DNA from: Linnemannia elongata
Taxonomy: Eukaryota > Mortierellomycota > Mortierellomycetes > Mortierellales > Mortierellaceae
Assembly (NCBI GenBank): GCA_036320915.1
Contig: JAXBDG010000010.1
Location: 1,426,001-1,490,000, forward strand
Direction of reading: 5' to 3'
DNA: 64,000 nt
In this document: piece by piece, positions 32,828-45,287 of the stretch
Numbering within the stretch: position 1 is the stretch's first letter
How the letters are laid out: each line of letters opens with the position of its first letter
The notes under the pieces: model-generated
The model's database searches: none
Seen by the model: the letters and a program-made list of their open reading frames with translations, nothing else
Told to the model about the DNA's origin: nothing
Position numbers and translations under genes: made by a program

Positions 32828-34238
32828 CTCGTTAGCATTCTGCTGACAGAGAGAATACATAAGCAGCACGAACAACGGTTGGCCTGTTGCTGTGGCCGAT
32901 GCTTCTGGTAAGTGTATATCAACCCTCACCGCCTCCTTTTTTTAGAAGTGAGTTCTTGTGGTCAGGCATACTTTGCCATTGCCCACTGGTTACTACCGCA
33001 TTCGATTGGCCGCGATCCATAAAAATTTCTATCACTTTTAACGCAGAAGAAAACTGCACAAAAACGGTAAAGGGCAATGAATGGATGGTCAATGCTATCC
33101 TGACGGCACGCATCCTTGTTTTGCTCTTCTTCCCGGAGGGAGTGGAGTAAAAGTATACATGTTCCTTCCATTCCGGACACGGCATTCGCCTATGGAACAC
33201 TTTGATCCGATAACCTGCATTTTGCACGAGGTCAAGTTCCATGACTATGACAAGGGTTCTATGGTAATGAAATGAAGAAGGAAAACAAAAGAGAAAGAAA
33301 CGAGGGTTCCATTGATGGAGCAGAGATGGAGCATTACTTTTCTACAACCAAAAGGAAGGTTGCCGTCATTTGCCGCTTAGTTTGTTGGTTCGTACGCTTT
33401 TTGTTCGTTAGTTTGTTTGTTTTGTTGTCATACATGTTGTTTTTATGCGTTCATCACGCCTCTGTCTGGGTGCGTGCGTGTAATGGGCGATTCCAGTTTG
33501 TCGTTGAAAATTTCTTCTCTCTCTCTCTCTCTGTGTCTGAACAGCACCTTCTTCTTTTGACCTTGCGACCTTGTGTTCTTTTGCTGTTGACGATCTTTGT
33601 CTTCTCAACCAGTCCAGCGTTGCTGTTGTATGCTTTATTATCGCCAACCGCACTAATGACATCGCAACCACGGCCCCATTCTTACTTTCTTTCTTCCTTC
33701 TTCCTTCCTCCTTCTTCTTTCATTCCTCGTTATCTCTCTCGCTTACTCCCATCCTCTCTTTCCACTCTCTCTTCGTTTTCCTCCCAACCCCATTACCAGG
33801 ATTACAGCTCTAACGAATCAACCCTCGGAAAACGTTCCAACCGCTTTCAAAATCGTCATTCTCCCACGCCCACGCATCCTCTCTTTCCCCTTCCTTTCTC
33901 TCTTCCTCCTCTTCTCTGCTATCCCACTTGCCGGCACGACAGGAACAAAACAGCGTATCAAAGGGCGCCGGATCGGATATCATTTAAACATAATCTTTAA
34001 GCACTATTTGCACGGGCCCCACTCCATCTTATTTTTTCAACCTGCGTCAACACCTTTAGTTTTCTACCCCTCATATCCCTCCAAACCCTTGTTCAACTTT
34101 CATCAGCCTTTCCCTGCCACCCTTCCCTACCACTCTTCACTTCACATCCCCTCTCCATACATACAGCTTCATCTTTCTCTCTCGAGTGAGGATTGACACA
34201 CATACACACCCTCCCCGGGCACGAAAAAGAGCAGGAGA
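32315..34238. other. Intergenic region, leader of the LRR gene
   Basis: A 26-base A run lies at 32797-32822. From about 33500 to 34200 the plus strand is strongly pyrimidine-rich, typical of a leader before a strong fungal gene. A 242-residue frame at 33272-34000 is judged a product of that composition. Confidence 0.55.
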
Positions 34239-37200
34239 ATGGGAAACGTCTACTCAATCACCCTCTGCGACCGCGACCTCCACCACGTCCCCGACGATAT
34301 ATACAAGCACCACAAACATGTCGCAAAACTGCTTCTTCGTCGTAACAACATCCAGGAGATCCCACCAGAGATCAAAGTCTTGACCAATTTGGTTGAGCTC
34401 AGTCTTCGGGATAACCTCTTGACCACCGTTCCCATCGAGGTAGGACTCCACTGTGTTATTTTTTGAACGCTTTCGGAAAAGCAAGTGAATAATGCAGATC
34501 TGCATTATCGAAACACAGGCATCATCAGTCATTGGTGTTTGTGCGTGTGAGGGCTATGTGGTTGCACAAACGAGAAAAAAGGAAGGTGCGATCTTTTCTT
34601 TGGCGAATACATACGGGTTTGAAAACTCGCATTATTTTCGATTACTGCCCTGCATCTGGAAAGCAAGGGTAATGCATGTTCTCTCAGAGAATCGTAACGG
34701 AAGAAAGAAGAATAAAGGAAAAAGGCCTGATGAGCAACAATAGAAAAAACAACAACAACGATGTGAAGAAGACAGAGCCAGTCGAGAATGAAATTGAGCA
34801 GCCTGGAGAGAACAAGAGAAAAAATATTTCCCGACAGCTGCCACTGACACACATTCCACCTTGGCCCTGACTATCCCCTCCGTTCGCTCGCTCGTTATAT
34901 TAGATAACTAACTTGCGGCTGCTCCAGAAGTTGTCGCTCGCAAGCAACCGGTTGCAGGAACCACCAGAGTCTATAGCGGCGTTCTCGCAACTCACCTGGC
35001 TGTCCCTTGCCAGTAACATGTAAGAACAACAACGGTTTTTACAAAAGAGACACCACATTTCTACTACAAAAGAAAAGAGGATACTGCTAACAGTAGTCGG
35101 ATGAGCATTGTCATCACCATCCTTTCTCTTCTTTGTTGTTGTTGTCATGGTCGAGATTTGGAGAAAGAAAGAAAACCGAGGGCAAGCTAACTGGCCTGCT
35201 TATCTGTTGCATCATAACCATTTTGGATCCCCTACGCTAGGTTGACGACGTTACCAGACTCGTTTGCGCAACTTCAAAAGCTCACGTCCTTGGACCTACA
35301 GCGGAATCGGTTCGTCACCATCCCTGACTGCGTCTTTGCAATGAGGTCGCTCACCATCCTGCTACTCCAAAAAAACCGCATCACCACCATATCCCCCAAA
35401 ATTGGCCACTGTACCCAACTAGTTTCGCTCAACTTATCATACAACCGGATTCAGCACCTGCCCGTCGAGATGAAGGAATGTCGGAACCTGCAACATCTTT
35501 TACTCAGCGTCAACTCTATCCAGGCATTACCTTCGGTGCTCTGTGAATCCTGGATCAACCTTCTCAACCTGGACCTGCACACCAATGACCTCAAATCACT
35601 ACCCGCTCAGCTCGGCGGGCTTAAGACTCTTCGGCGACTTAATGTAGCCATCAACAAGATTGAGGAGATCCCGCCGTCGGTCGGACAGCTGCAGTTGCTG
35701 GAATGGCTCAATCTGAACGATAACAAGCTGGTCACCCTCCCCTCAACGATGGATCAGATGCAGAAATTGGTCAAGATGGGCATTGTACAGAACAAGTTAC
35801 AGACACTTCCGGAGGCATTGGCACGGTTGAACCTACTCTACAAGCTGGATTGCAGGAGGAACGAGATTGAATACCTTCCAAGCGCGTTCAAGGATATGCA
35901 AGGGATCCACAGCTTACTTCTCGAAGAGAACCCTTTGAGTTATCGGTACGGTGTCTCCAACTACTCTCGCCAGCCTCCGACTTTGCTTGAGCTCGCTGCA
36001 AGGGCCGTTTTGGACAGATACAACCCACAGGACGCCGACTCTTCCACCGCATCCGCGTACAGTGCAACATCATCTCCAGGATCCTCCTCTTCGCCTTCAC
36101 CTTCAATCACTTCCAATGGCGCAATAGCCGACCATGCAGGCATTGGGATCTCGAACCTGATCCCGATGATGACGGACCTAGGCTTGACAAAGGCATCGAC
36201 TCTTCCTCCTCCAGCTGGATCGCACGCTCCTTCAACCCCGCAAAAGAGCCGTTACAACTTTTTCAGTCGTGCATGCGCCACTGTCCATCCGCTCCAGTCT
36301 TCTAAACTCTCACGTGCCACAACCGTTGCCACTCATCATTCCGGCGACTCTTCGTCCTCTTCCTCTTCGACATCCCCTTCCTCCTTATCCTTGGTATCCT
36401 CTCTCACCGGTTCGTCATTGACCCCAGAATCCGTCTCAGTCGAAAACAACAGTACCAACAACAGCGGACGTCCAAGGAGACTGAAGTCCTCGCCTTGCGG
36501 TCTCAAGCCTCCCTCTATTTTCAGCAGGTCTCGCACCCAAAACGATAAATCTCGCATCCAAGGCCTATCTCGGTCAAATTCAGTTGCTAGTTCGTCTGTG
36601 ACATCAACTGTGGCGCAAGCAAGAACTCTCACCAAGATCGAGCGACTACTTGACCCAGAAGTATCGCTCCTCCCTTTGCCACTAATCGACCTCCTCTCTC
36701 TGCCAACAACCTCATGCGATTACTGCAGCCGACGCATGTGCACCTCTGGATGGGTTGAATTTTTGGAGCCCGCTAAACTAGGAAACTCTCGTATGATCAT
36801 CCCGGTTCGTCATCGGATGTGTTCCCTGCAGTGCGTCCGTCGTCAACACCGAGACAGCTTTGGAGGCGAGTTGACAGATCTGTTTGAATCGACAGATTTC
36901 CATATTGGACCCAATGGCGAGATGATTGGATCGAGGCCGATTGTGCCAGGCGAATTGGACGAGTATATGATTGAGGCAGTTCAGGAGGCTGCTGAGGCTG
37001 CAGGAATCTCGATCACGCACCTGTTGGAGCAGCACCAGGCACAGCAACAGGCAATGGCGCAAGCACAACAGCAAAGTGAGGGGCAAGTAGTGGCTTCGGA
37101 AGAGGCGCAAGGCCCACAGGATCAACCCATCGATAGTATGCTACAACCCATGCCCGGAGCCATCCCCGGTGTGCATGGCAGTATCTCGATACAAGCCCTG

Positions 37201-37707
37201 AACCAGATGAGTCTCGACAACGACGGCCAACATCAACAGGCACCAACGGGATCAGGAGCATCATCCATGCTCCGTCAAACAACAGCGCGCCTGCGCCGTT
37301 CACTCTCTCGATCCACAACACCGATCGAGATCCAAGTGGATGCACAGGGCCAACTCCGACGTGTCGTCTACCGTCAACAGAGAAGTACAAGCCATCGACG
37401 TCGACTTTTGGAGACATTTCGGTCGTTGAGTCAGGTTGGACAAGCCAATGGTCTTGGAGGTACTGGAGCCGGCGGTGGGCTTGGAGGACTTGGTGTTTTG
37501 GCAGCTGCTGGAATGGGCAATCATACCGCTAATAATGCCTTTGGAGCTGCAGCTGCCAATGGTGGTGCTGTTAATAATAATGGAGGAGGAGGAGGAGGAG
37601 GAGGAGGTGGCGATGCTGGTGGAGCTGCACGAGGAGGTAACTCGAACCGTGCAGCAGGAGAAGTAATGAACGTTACGACTTTTGCCGTAGAATTAGAGCG
37701 ATTCTGA
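34239..37707 (+). CDS. Leucine-rich repeat protein, putatively N-myristoylated, with C-terminal Cys cluster
   Basis: Three exons (34239-34439, 34904-35019, 35241-37707) give 927 residues. The start MGNVYS fits an N-myristoylation signal (Gly2, Ser6), suggesting membrane attachment. About ten LRRs of the LxxLxLxxNxLxxLP type cover residues about 25-320; all three exons join within the repeat pattern, which supports the splicing. A Ser-rich region follows. Then comes a compact Cys group: C598-x2-C601, C605 and C633-x3-C637, with WVEF between them, looking like a zinc-binding element. The last 100 residues are Gly/Ala/Asn-rich. The 23-residue LRR form resembles Ras-pathway LRR proteins such as SHOC2 and yeast adenylate cyclase or Sog2, but no catalytic domain is present. 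Its partners are unknown. Confidence 0.82.
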
Positions 37708-37888
37708 ACGAACAAAAAAATAAGGTAACCCCTAAACCATGAGCGAGAAAGTTGCCACCAATTTATTTTTGCGGAGATGTGACTGGTGAAATAGAACCTC
37801 AAAACAACGTAAAAGTGTTCTAAGCAGGTGCGCCACCACTTTTTTTTTTTTGAGCATCACACTTCTCGGACTTATCAAGAAGAACGCC

Positions 37889-39304
37889 ATGGCAGAGGAG
37901 CAACAACACATCGCCGACAGTGACAACGGGAGCCCTGGAACCAACAACAACGAGAGCAAAGGCAATAAGAAGTATACCTCGCCATTCGCACAATTCAACA
38001 TCTCATCCACCGATGTCCTTGACACAATCGAGAAGGCCCGTTGCCCAGACTGCAACAGGAACGTCCGTTATTTTTGCAACCGCTGCCTGAAGCTCGTCAA
38101 TTGCCCCGAGGGTGCAGTCCCCCAGTTGAAGCTGCCCATCAAATTGGATGTGATCAAGCATGAACAAGAGCGGGACGGCAAATCGACGGCACTTCATGCC
38201 AAAATCCTGGCCCCCGATGATGTTGAGGTCTATGGTTGGAAGGATATGCCCAAATACGAGAACGTCGATCGCCTCTTGTTGTTGTTCCCAAGTCCAGTAA
38301 GCGAAAGTGAACTTGTGGAGTCTGGATTATGCGTTTTTTTACTTGCTATACTCGATCTGGAATAACGGGGGAAGAAGTGGGCCACAATTGCTAATTATTT
38401 TTGTATGTACATGATCGATGCAACTTGTTGTAGGGAGCAAAGCAACTCTCGGAGATTGATCCGGAATCGTTTGACAAGCTGGTGGTGATTGACGGGACTT
38501 GGGAGCAGGCCAACAAGATGTCCAAGAGCGACAGCCCACTCCTCCGCATGAAGCGAGGTACAGTACAACTTAGTTTCGCCCACACACACACGCCGACTCT
38601 TCTTTGTCTGCAGTGGCTCACTGTACTACCAAAGACTTTCTCACTTCTTCTCCCACAGTTCTAACTCAATTTTTTTTTACTGTTCGACCAATGTAGTGAC
38701 CATTGCGCCGCATGAGACATTGTTCTGGAGACATCAAAGGAAGGCGAGCGACCACTTGGCGACGATTGAGGCGATTTATTTCTTTTTGAGAGAGTACCAT
38801 GAGACATATCTCACTGCCGTACCACCAGCGCCTTCTTCAACATCCACAACAGCGACAGGAGCAACAGCAAAAGTAGCAACAGGTGCAGCGCTCTATGAAT
38901 CACGGGAAGAGCCATCCGACGATTCCACTAGCAACCACAACACAACAGCCCAAATAGAGACAACTCCATCATCATCAGCAACAACAGCGACAGATACAAC
39001 GACCTCTTCGACTTTACAACAACAACAACGACAACAACAACAACCGACTGAATCATCATCATCATCACCTTCAAGTACAACAACTAAAGTGATCACGCCG
39101 CACAAGGAATGGATCGACTCTCATCAACTGGGACCATACACCCATCAATTCGACGACATGTTGTGGTTTTACAAGTACTTTTATGAACTCATCCAAAAGA
39201 CATACCGGGAACGGACTGATGGGCGCGAGTTTACGCTCAAACATACCAAGGGGTATATCCGATACGATGATGAGCCTGAGGATGAGCGAAAGCAGCAGCA
39301 GTGA
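37889..39304 (+). CDS. DTWD1: tRNA-uridine aminocarboxypropyltransferase, DTWD1 type
   Basis: Three exons (37889-38296, 38434-38557, 38697-39304) give 379 residues. The family transfers the 3-amino-3-carboxypropyl group of S-adenosylmethionine to uridine in the tRNA D-loop (acp3U; position 20 for DTWD1). An N-terminal zinc-type Cys set is present (C52, C55, C63, C66, C72). The signature DTW motif appears as DGTW at 156-159 in VVIDGTWEQANKM, followed by HETLFWRHQRK and TIEAIYFFLREYH, typical of DTWD1. An extra Ser/Thr/Gln-rich insert of about 95 residues (near residues 225-320) interrupts the end of the domain and is longer than I would expect. The start is the only ATG before the Cys region. 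Confidence 0.9.
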
Positions 39305-39503
39305 ACGTTTAAAACGTCCAAAACACTACATCCCCCTCATTCTCCTCCTTCTACTTTACATATGCAGACATCCATACTTTTTCTCAAGTAAGATGCAAGA
39401 AAGGTTAATATAATAAATGTGGAACATTGTCATGCATACTATTACATAGCTTGGCTTTGTGTGTGTTTATGTGAGAATCCATCCGTTCGGGGGTAGAAGA
39501 CCA

Positions 39504-39545
<42 letters not shown>

Positions 39546-40272
39546 AAGTCAGTCAGGGTCCTGCACTTATGGGGCTAGAGGCGTTCTAATTGAAACAGGT
39601 CGCTAAACAGAAATGCTAATGCTAATTTGTGGAAAAGGGGGCGGGGAGAAGCAGACAAGGCAAATGAAAATGAAAATGAAAATGAAAAAAAAGAAGTTCA
39701 GGAAGGGAAAGAAAGAACAGAAGAACAGAAGAACAGAGGACAGTTACAGAAGCAAGGGACGAAGGAAGGAAATAATAAATGAAAGTCCATAGGAGATCGC
39801 AAACGGCAAAGAAGTGGGTTGTCCCTGGTAAAAAGGGGAACAGACAGACAGATATTTGCACTAATAAGTCATTTGCGTCTAAGGTAGCATACCATTGGAC
39901 ATATCGTCATTAACGAAGAAGAGGAATTGATGACTCGAAAACTCTTTTTTTTTTTTTTTTTGTTCCGTTCAACACAAATGCCTGTGTTGTTGGTCCTATC
40001 TTTGCCCTTCCCCCATCCATCTCTCTTTTTCTCACTGTCCCCTTCGGCCTTGTGACTCCGGGCTGAAAAAGAATTTTTATGTCATTGTCCTGTCTGCGCC
40101 AGACATCAAAAATAAGACTCATTGCCGCCAATTTTACTTTTTTTCACTTCTTTCTCTTCTCCCTCTTCAACTCTTCTTACTCTTCTTCTTACTCTTCTTC
40201 ACACTCTATTCACCTTTCTTTACACTTCACAATCCCTCTCTTGCACACATACACCATCCCTCCCTCTTGGCG
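39305..40272. other. Intergenic region with long A and T runs
   Basis: It has a 38-base A run at 39506-39543, the longest in the window, a 17-base T run at 39945-39961 and a pyrimidine-rich leader at 40135-40272. No gene is seen. Confidence 0.6.
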
Positions 40273-43096
40273 ATGGTCTCATACTCCAGCCAACACCTCT
40301 CCGTCAGACTGGGTCTAATGGGCCTCAAAACCACAGACAATGACGAAACATGTAGCATCGCAAGCGACATCAGCAACACCGACACCGACAGAATCATCCG
40401 CTCAACATTCCCCTCCCCCTCGCCACCAAACTCACCCTTCCCTGCCACCTTCTCTAACATGAACAACAACAGCGGTAGCAACACTTACAGCAATAGTACA
40501 ACAAACAATAATACCAACAAAGAAGACGACCCAGTATCAGGGAAGGAAGACTACTCACTCCTGACTCACCCGGCAATCGTCTTTGCATCGAAACGTCTTT
40601 CCGACAGTAACTATATGTCCCGCTTCCACACAGTCAATGTCTTTGACTTTGACCAGACCTTGTTCCAATCGCCCCTGCCGAATCCTGCGCTTTGGGATCC
40701 GTCCTTCATTGGGATTTTGACATCTTGGGCGTATTGTGGAACCGGTTGGTGGCACAATCCCGGAACTCTCGAAATGGGTCCAGAGATCGAGGCCTCGCTT
40801 TGGGACGGCTGGTGGAACGAAGCCATCGTAAGTTTATTTTTTGCTATTCTTGTGTTGTACTTACGCCTTCAGCATACAGGGACAATCTTTGCTTTTGGTG
40901 TAAAGTTGGATGTTGTTATTGTTTTTTAATGTCGGCGATTGATGCAAGAAGAGCAAAAGAAAAAAATGACAAAAAAAATAAGACAGCGACAAACCGGATC
41001 TTGATGGATACGATCGGGATAGTATCAGGAGAAGAAGTGGAATGCAGCCTGGAATGCTGTCTGTGCAGTATCTTTCCGACAGGGCGATAAAAGAAAAAAA
41101 CGAAAACCAGGAGAAAACGGGGACAGAAGAGAGACATGCATGAATAAAGACACAGCTCATACAGGACCTGAACGACCGTAACCAATAACAATAACAACGA
41201 ACCAATTATGAGACTGACTTTTGTTTTTATTCTTTTCTTTTCGTCTTCCGCCCGCCCGCCGCTGTTTCGCCACTCCTTTTTTGCCACTTCAATTTTTTGT
41301 TCTTTATCAATGCTCATTAGGTTGCGAAAGTTAGGGAGTCTTCGGAGGACCCAGGATGCTTGACTATTTTGCTCACAGGGAGGAACGGACCCACTTTTGG
41401 ACAAAAGCTGGTCAGCATGGTTCAAAGCAAAGCACTCGACTTTGACCTCATTGTCGCCAAACCCACAACAGTCGCCCTCCTCGACCCCTCGTCCTTACCT
41501 GCTTCCAAAAAAGTCGACAAGAAGGCTCCAGCCAGCAGCAAACCGGTGGAAAAGTATCTCAAGGTCCACACTTTCAACACTAAGCACGATTTCCTCTACA
41601 ACGTCCTCTATGAATACCCAGCCATCCGAACCATGCACCTCTGGGACGACCGCCCCTGCCAGATTGCAAAGTTCCACCAGGCAGGACAGGAATGGCTCGA
41701 CAAGAAGATGCTGGACCATTTCGAAATCACCATTGTCCAGGAGCCAATGATCTATTTGGACCCACAACGGGAGATTGATCTGGTGCTAGCAATGGTTGAG
41801 GCCAACAACTGTCAGGTCGACATTGAGGAACAAGGTGGACCCTTCTTGGTGCCAGGAGTGGGCGCGGTGCCAAGGACTCGACCAGAATTAAGAGACCGCA
41901 AGATTTGGGACCCTTATGAGACCTACGTCCCCCAGAAGCGACACCGAATTGAGGTGACCCGGGTGGTGCGATACACGGGGGTCATATTTTCCGAGGCCGT
42001 GCAGAGGATCATGCGGGATAAATTAGGTGGCTCACATCCACAGGACCGACAGTATCAACAGCTACAGCATTACCACGACCATCATCACAACGACAACGAC
42101 GTGCATGACGCTAAACCATGGGTGGATCGACCATTGGTGCTGAGAGATCAAGATTTGGGCAAGTGGGTCATACCTGATGACCTGCACGTTACATTGTGTC
42201 TCGGAACAGGCACACCAGAGCTCTTGGAGTCAATCGGTGGCCTCGGAGCAACTGTTTTGGTCGAGGTGGAAAGCGTTGGTGAGCTCGAGAATCGGATATG
42301 GGCTCTCAAGGTCAAGGAAATGAAAATGGGCGTATTGTCCGATAATGGTGAAGGTGGAGATGGTGAACAGGAGGGACAGGATGACGACACTAGAGAGGTC
42401 AGGATCGTAGCACCCAATGGTCACCTTTATTCCAGTCTGGATGCCCTTCGAGCAGCGTACATTTCCAGGCCGTCAACCGCCATCTCGCTCTCGTCCTCGC
42501 CCATGTCAACTCCAAGCACAAGGACGCCGTCTATTCAGGATCAGGAAGCAATACAGTCGTCCAGTCATGGCGTTGGGGACATTCCTCTGGACCTGGTCGA
42601 CCTCGATCGTCTGGGACATATTGTGCTGAAGAAGGTCGACACCACACCACACATCACCATGGCCTATGATAAACTCAATGGCACACGGGCGATGGACTCT
42701 GGCAAGATTACACAATGGGAGTCCCTTACCGATGCAGACGGACATCCATACCCTTACCGCCTGGTCTTTGTCGGAACAGTGGCGGAAAAGATGCTTCTGG
42801 GGATGAAGGCCCGCAAGACGGCGGCAGTGACCAAGGCTGAGGTCAGTCTAGGCAACCTTATCAAGAGCTTGACGGGCGATATGACGATCACAGGCAAGGA
42901 GCTGGGCGAGATGGTGCAGGCGGTCAAGGAGGAGATGGAAAAGCTGTCAGTCGAGAACCGGCTGGCGAACGAGGAGCGGATCATGACGATCGTGCATGAT
43001 GTCTGTGACCGATACGAGACCAAGAAGCTGCTGTCCCATCATAATGTTGCCTCTGCTTCCACCATGCCCATGCCGACTATCGCTATCCAAGAATGA
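40273..43096 (+). CDS. HAD-domain 'Swiss army knife' RNA-repair-like protein with 2H motifs
   Basis: Two exons (40273-40827, 41321-43096) give 776 residues. Residues about 118-290 match the HAD domain of fungal Swiss-army-knife RNA repair proteins. The nucleophile motif is FDFDQTLF (D125, D127), then WWHNPGTLEMGPE, then after the intron the second HAD motif LLTGRNG. Further on are two HxT motifs, H474-V-T and H629-I-T (in HVTLCLG and HITMAYD). Paired HxT motifs mark 2H phosphoesterases (LigT/CPDase type), which act on 2',3'-cyclic RNA ends. A phosphatase plus a cyclic phosphodiesterase would suit RNA end healing, but no ligase domain is evident. The 493-base intron lies within the HAD domain. 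The N-terminal 100 residues are Asn/Ser-rich. Confidence 0.82.
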
Positions 43097-43527
43097 AGAA
43101 GTTTCTTCTCTCTCGGGTTTTCTCTTCCCACCCCTTCCCCGTTGTACCATTAGAATAAATTAACTTGTATACAATTTGAATCGTCATTGTCTCCTGTTTA
43201 TATCCACTTTCTGCCCTGATTTAGAGATCTTCTACTTTGTTGTTCGACATGAATTGGAAGTAGCTTTTGACGTAGTATTTTATGTCGTTTCGGTTTCGGT
43301 CAATGCAAAGCATGTCTGAGAGGAAACGTTGGTCGTTGTTATGCGTGCAGGTAATGTTATTTTTGAATTGTTTTTTCGCTCTTTTATTTTTTTTTCTCTT
43401 GTTTTTTTTTAAATAGAAATGCAAAATGCTAGAAATGCAAAAGGAGTGTTAGAAAATGCAAAAGGAGGAGAGGTGTGTGTGTATGTGTGTGTGTGTAAAG
43501 TGTTTATAAAGATGGGTGTATAAAAGC
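43097..43527. other. Intergenic, convergent 3' flanks
   Basis: This is AT-rich sequence with a GT microsatellite near 43473-43496. No gene is seen. Confidence 0.6.
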
Positions 43528-45287
43528 TTAAGCAATAGCGAAAAACTTCTTGTTGATGCGGAAGCGAATGACCAAGACAAAGAAGGCCGCCACTACAGGC
43601 GACAAACCCGCAAAGATAATCGCGCCAATATACTTTCCACCCTGGGCATGCATAATCGCCGTCGCGATGGGAGCACCCAAAAGGTTTCCGACCACGTTAC
43701 CGAAATACAAGATACCCAATGCACCCGACAAGCGTTCAATACCGACGACCTGTGCAACAACAACAGGGAAGATTGAGATGAATCCACCACCAAAGAGTCC
43801 ATAGACGACCATGAAACCCGTCAGGATCTGGATGTTGGAGGCGACGGACCAGATGGCGAGACAGGATGCGCCGGCAAGGAAGCAGCAGGTGAAGAGGGTG
43901 TTTGTTCTGCCGAGCTTGTCGGCGGCGACACCAAGGATGATGCGGGAAGCGGCGTTGATACCGGAGAAGATTGAGATGAGGTTTGCAGATGTGGCGGGGG
44001 TTTGGCCGAGTTCGACGTTGGAGTATGTTGGGATCAAGAAGACTGGGACCATGTAACCTATTTTTGAGGGATTGGGAAGGATAGAGAGCGGGGGTAAAGA
44101 AGGTTAATTACCTGGATATGTCCATGGGTTGGATCGACAGACTTGAAATGATAGGGGGGAGGGGACTTACCAAAGGTGACGACAAAGGCGGTGGCCATGA
44201 GGTACATGAATCCCGGGACACGGATGATCGACATATCAAAGATAGGGCCCTTCTTCACAACCTGAACTCGAGGACGGATGAACGCAAACACAGCCGACAT
44301 GAACCCCAAAACCGCAAAACCCATAATCCTTTGGGTCCAACGAATGCCAACCTGGGCAATCAAGTATCTCGTCAAAGGCGCCAACGAAAGGCCACCAATA
44401 CCCGAGCCAGCAACTGCAATCCCGTTGGCCAACCCACGACGCTTCTCAAAGTATTGGGCCGTGACAGAGATAGAGGAGAAGAAGACCAGACCACCACCGA
44501 CTCCGAAGAGGAAGCCCTGGGTGAGATAGAGGTGCCAGAGCTGGGTGAAGAAACTGGCAAGGATCAAGCCGAGAGAAGCGAGGATGATACCGATGGCGAC
44601 GACGGCCTTGAGGCCCAAGAGACGGGTCATGGGTGCAACAAAGGGGCCAGGGATAAACATGGCCGCAGTTCCAATACTGCCAACCCACGAGATATCTGTT
44701 GGCAAAGCACCTGGAAAAGTACTGGCTTGGAGGAAGTAGGCCTGGTAGACACCGAAGGTAATATTGGGTGCGAATGCCCAAAAGTTGACAACGAACGAAG
44801 CAAGGACGACCAACCAACCGAAGCCGCCCTCGGGGTAGTTGACTATCCGACCGTCAATGATCGACGCATTATCTGAGTTGTCGAAGACCCCATCCTCCAG
44901 GTTCTCTTCCGTCTTGTGGGTAATAGCCGAACCCTCGACCTTGGACCCACTACCACCGTTCTTGACCGACTTGCCATCGTACCCTTCATAGTCATCGTCA
45001 CCAACATGAGTAATGTTGCTGTGGGTAGCATTGCTTAGCGTATCGTCAAGCTCTTGCTTCTCAGAAATTACCGAGGGTGCTCTTGTGGACCGAGGGCGTG
45101 CAGGATGATGAGGATGATGATGTGGAGTTTCGAGGTCTGCGGGGAGAGTAAGGCTGGTAGAGGAGGGGTTCTCGAAGGTCATGGCTAGCGTGGAGACTGG
45201 AATGTATGCCGAGAGCCGATTGTTTTCCTCGGTAACGATCGACTCTCCGGATGGCGTTGGTGTTGTTGTTTCGGTTGGTGAACTCAT
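43528..45287 (-). CDS. MFS transporter, monocarboxylate porter (SLC16/Mch) type
   Basis: Two exons (45287-44171, 44057-43528) give 548 residues. About 150 hydrophilic N-terminal residues, rich in Thr, Ser and His, are followed by the typical opening PEGGFGWLVVLASFVVNFW, the conserved start of the monocarboxylate porter family. About twelve hydrophobic segments follow in two halves; the splice junction falls near the start of the second half (GYMVPVFLIP). Relatives move monocarboxylates or related compounds with protons across the plasma or organellar membrane. The exact substrate cannot be read from sequence, and many fungal members do not transport lactate. The C terminus ends shortly after the last helix. 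Confidence 0.9.

Noticed and set aside
33272..34000. 242-codon frame before the LRR gene
   Set aside because: Composition is dictated by a pyrimidine-rich leader (Leu/Ser/Pro/Phe runs) and no domain is visible.
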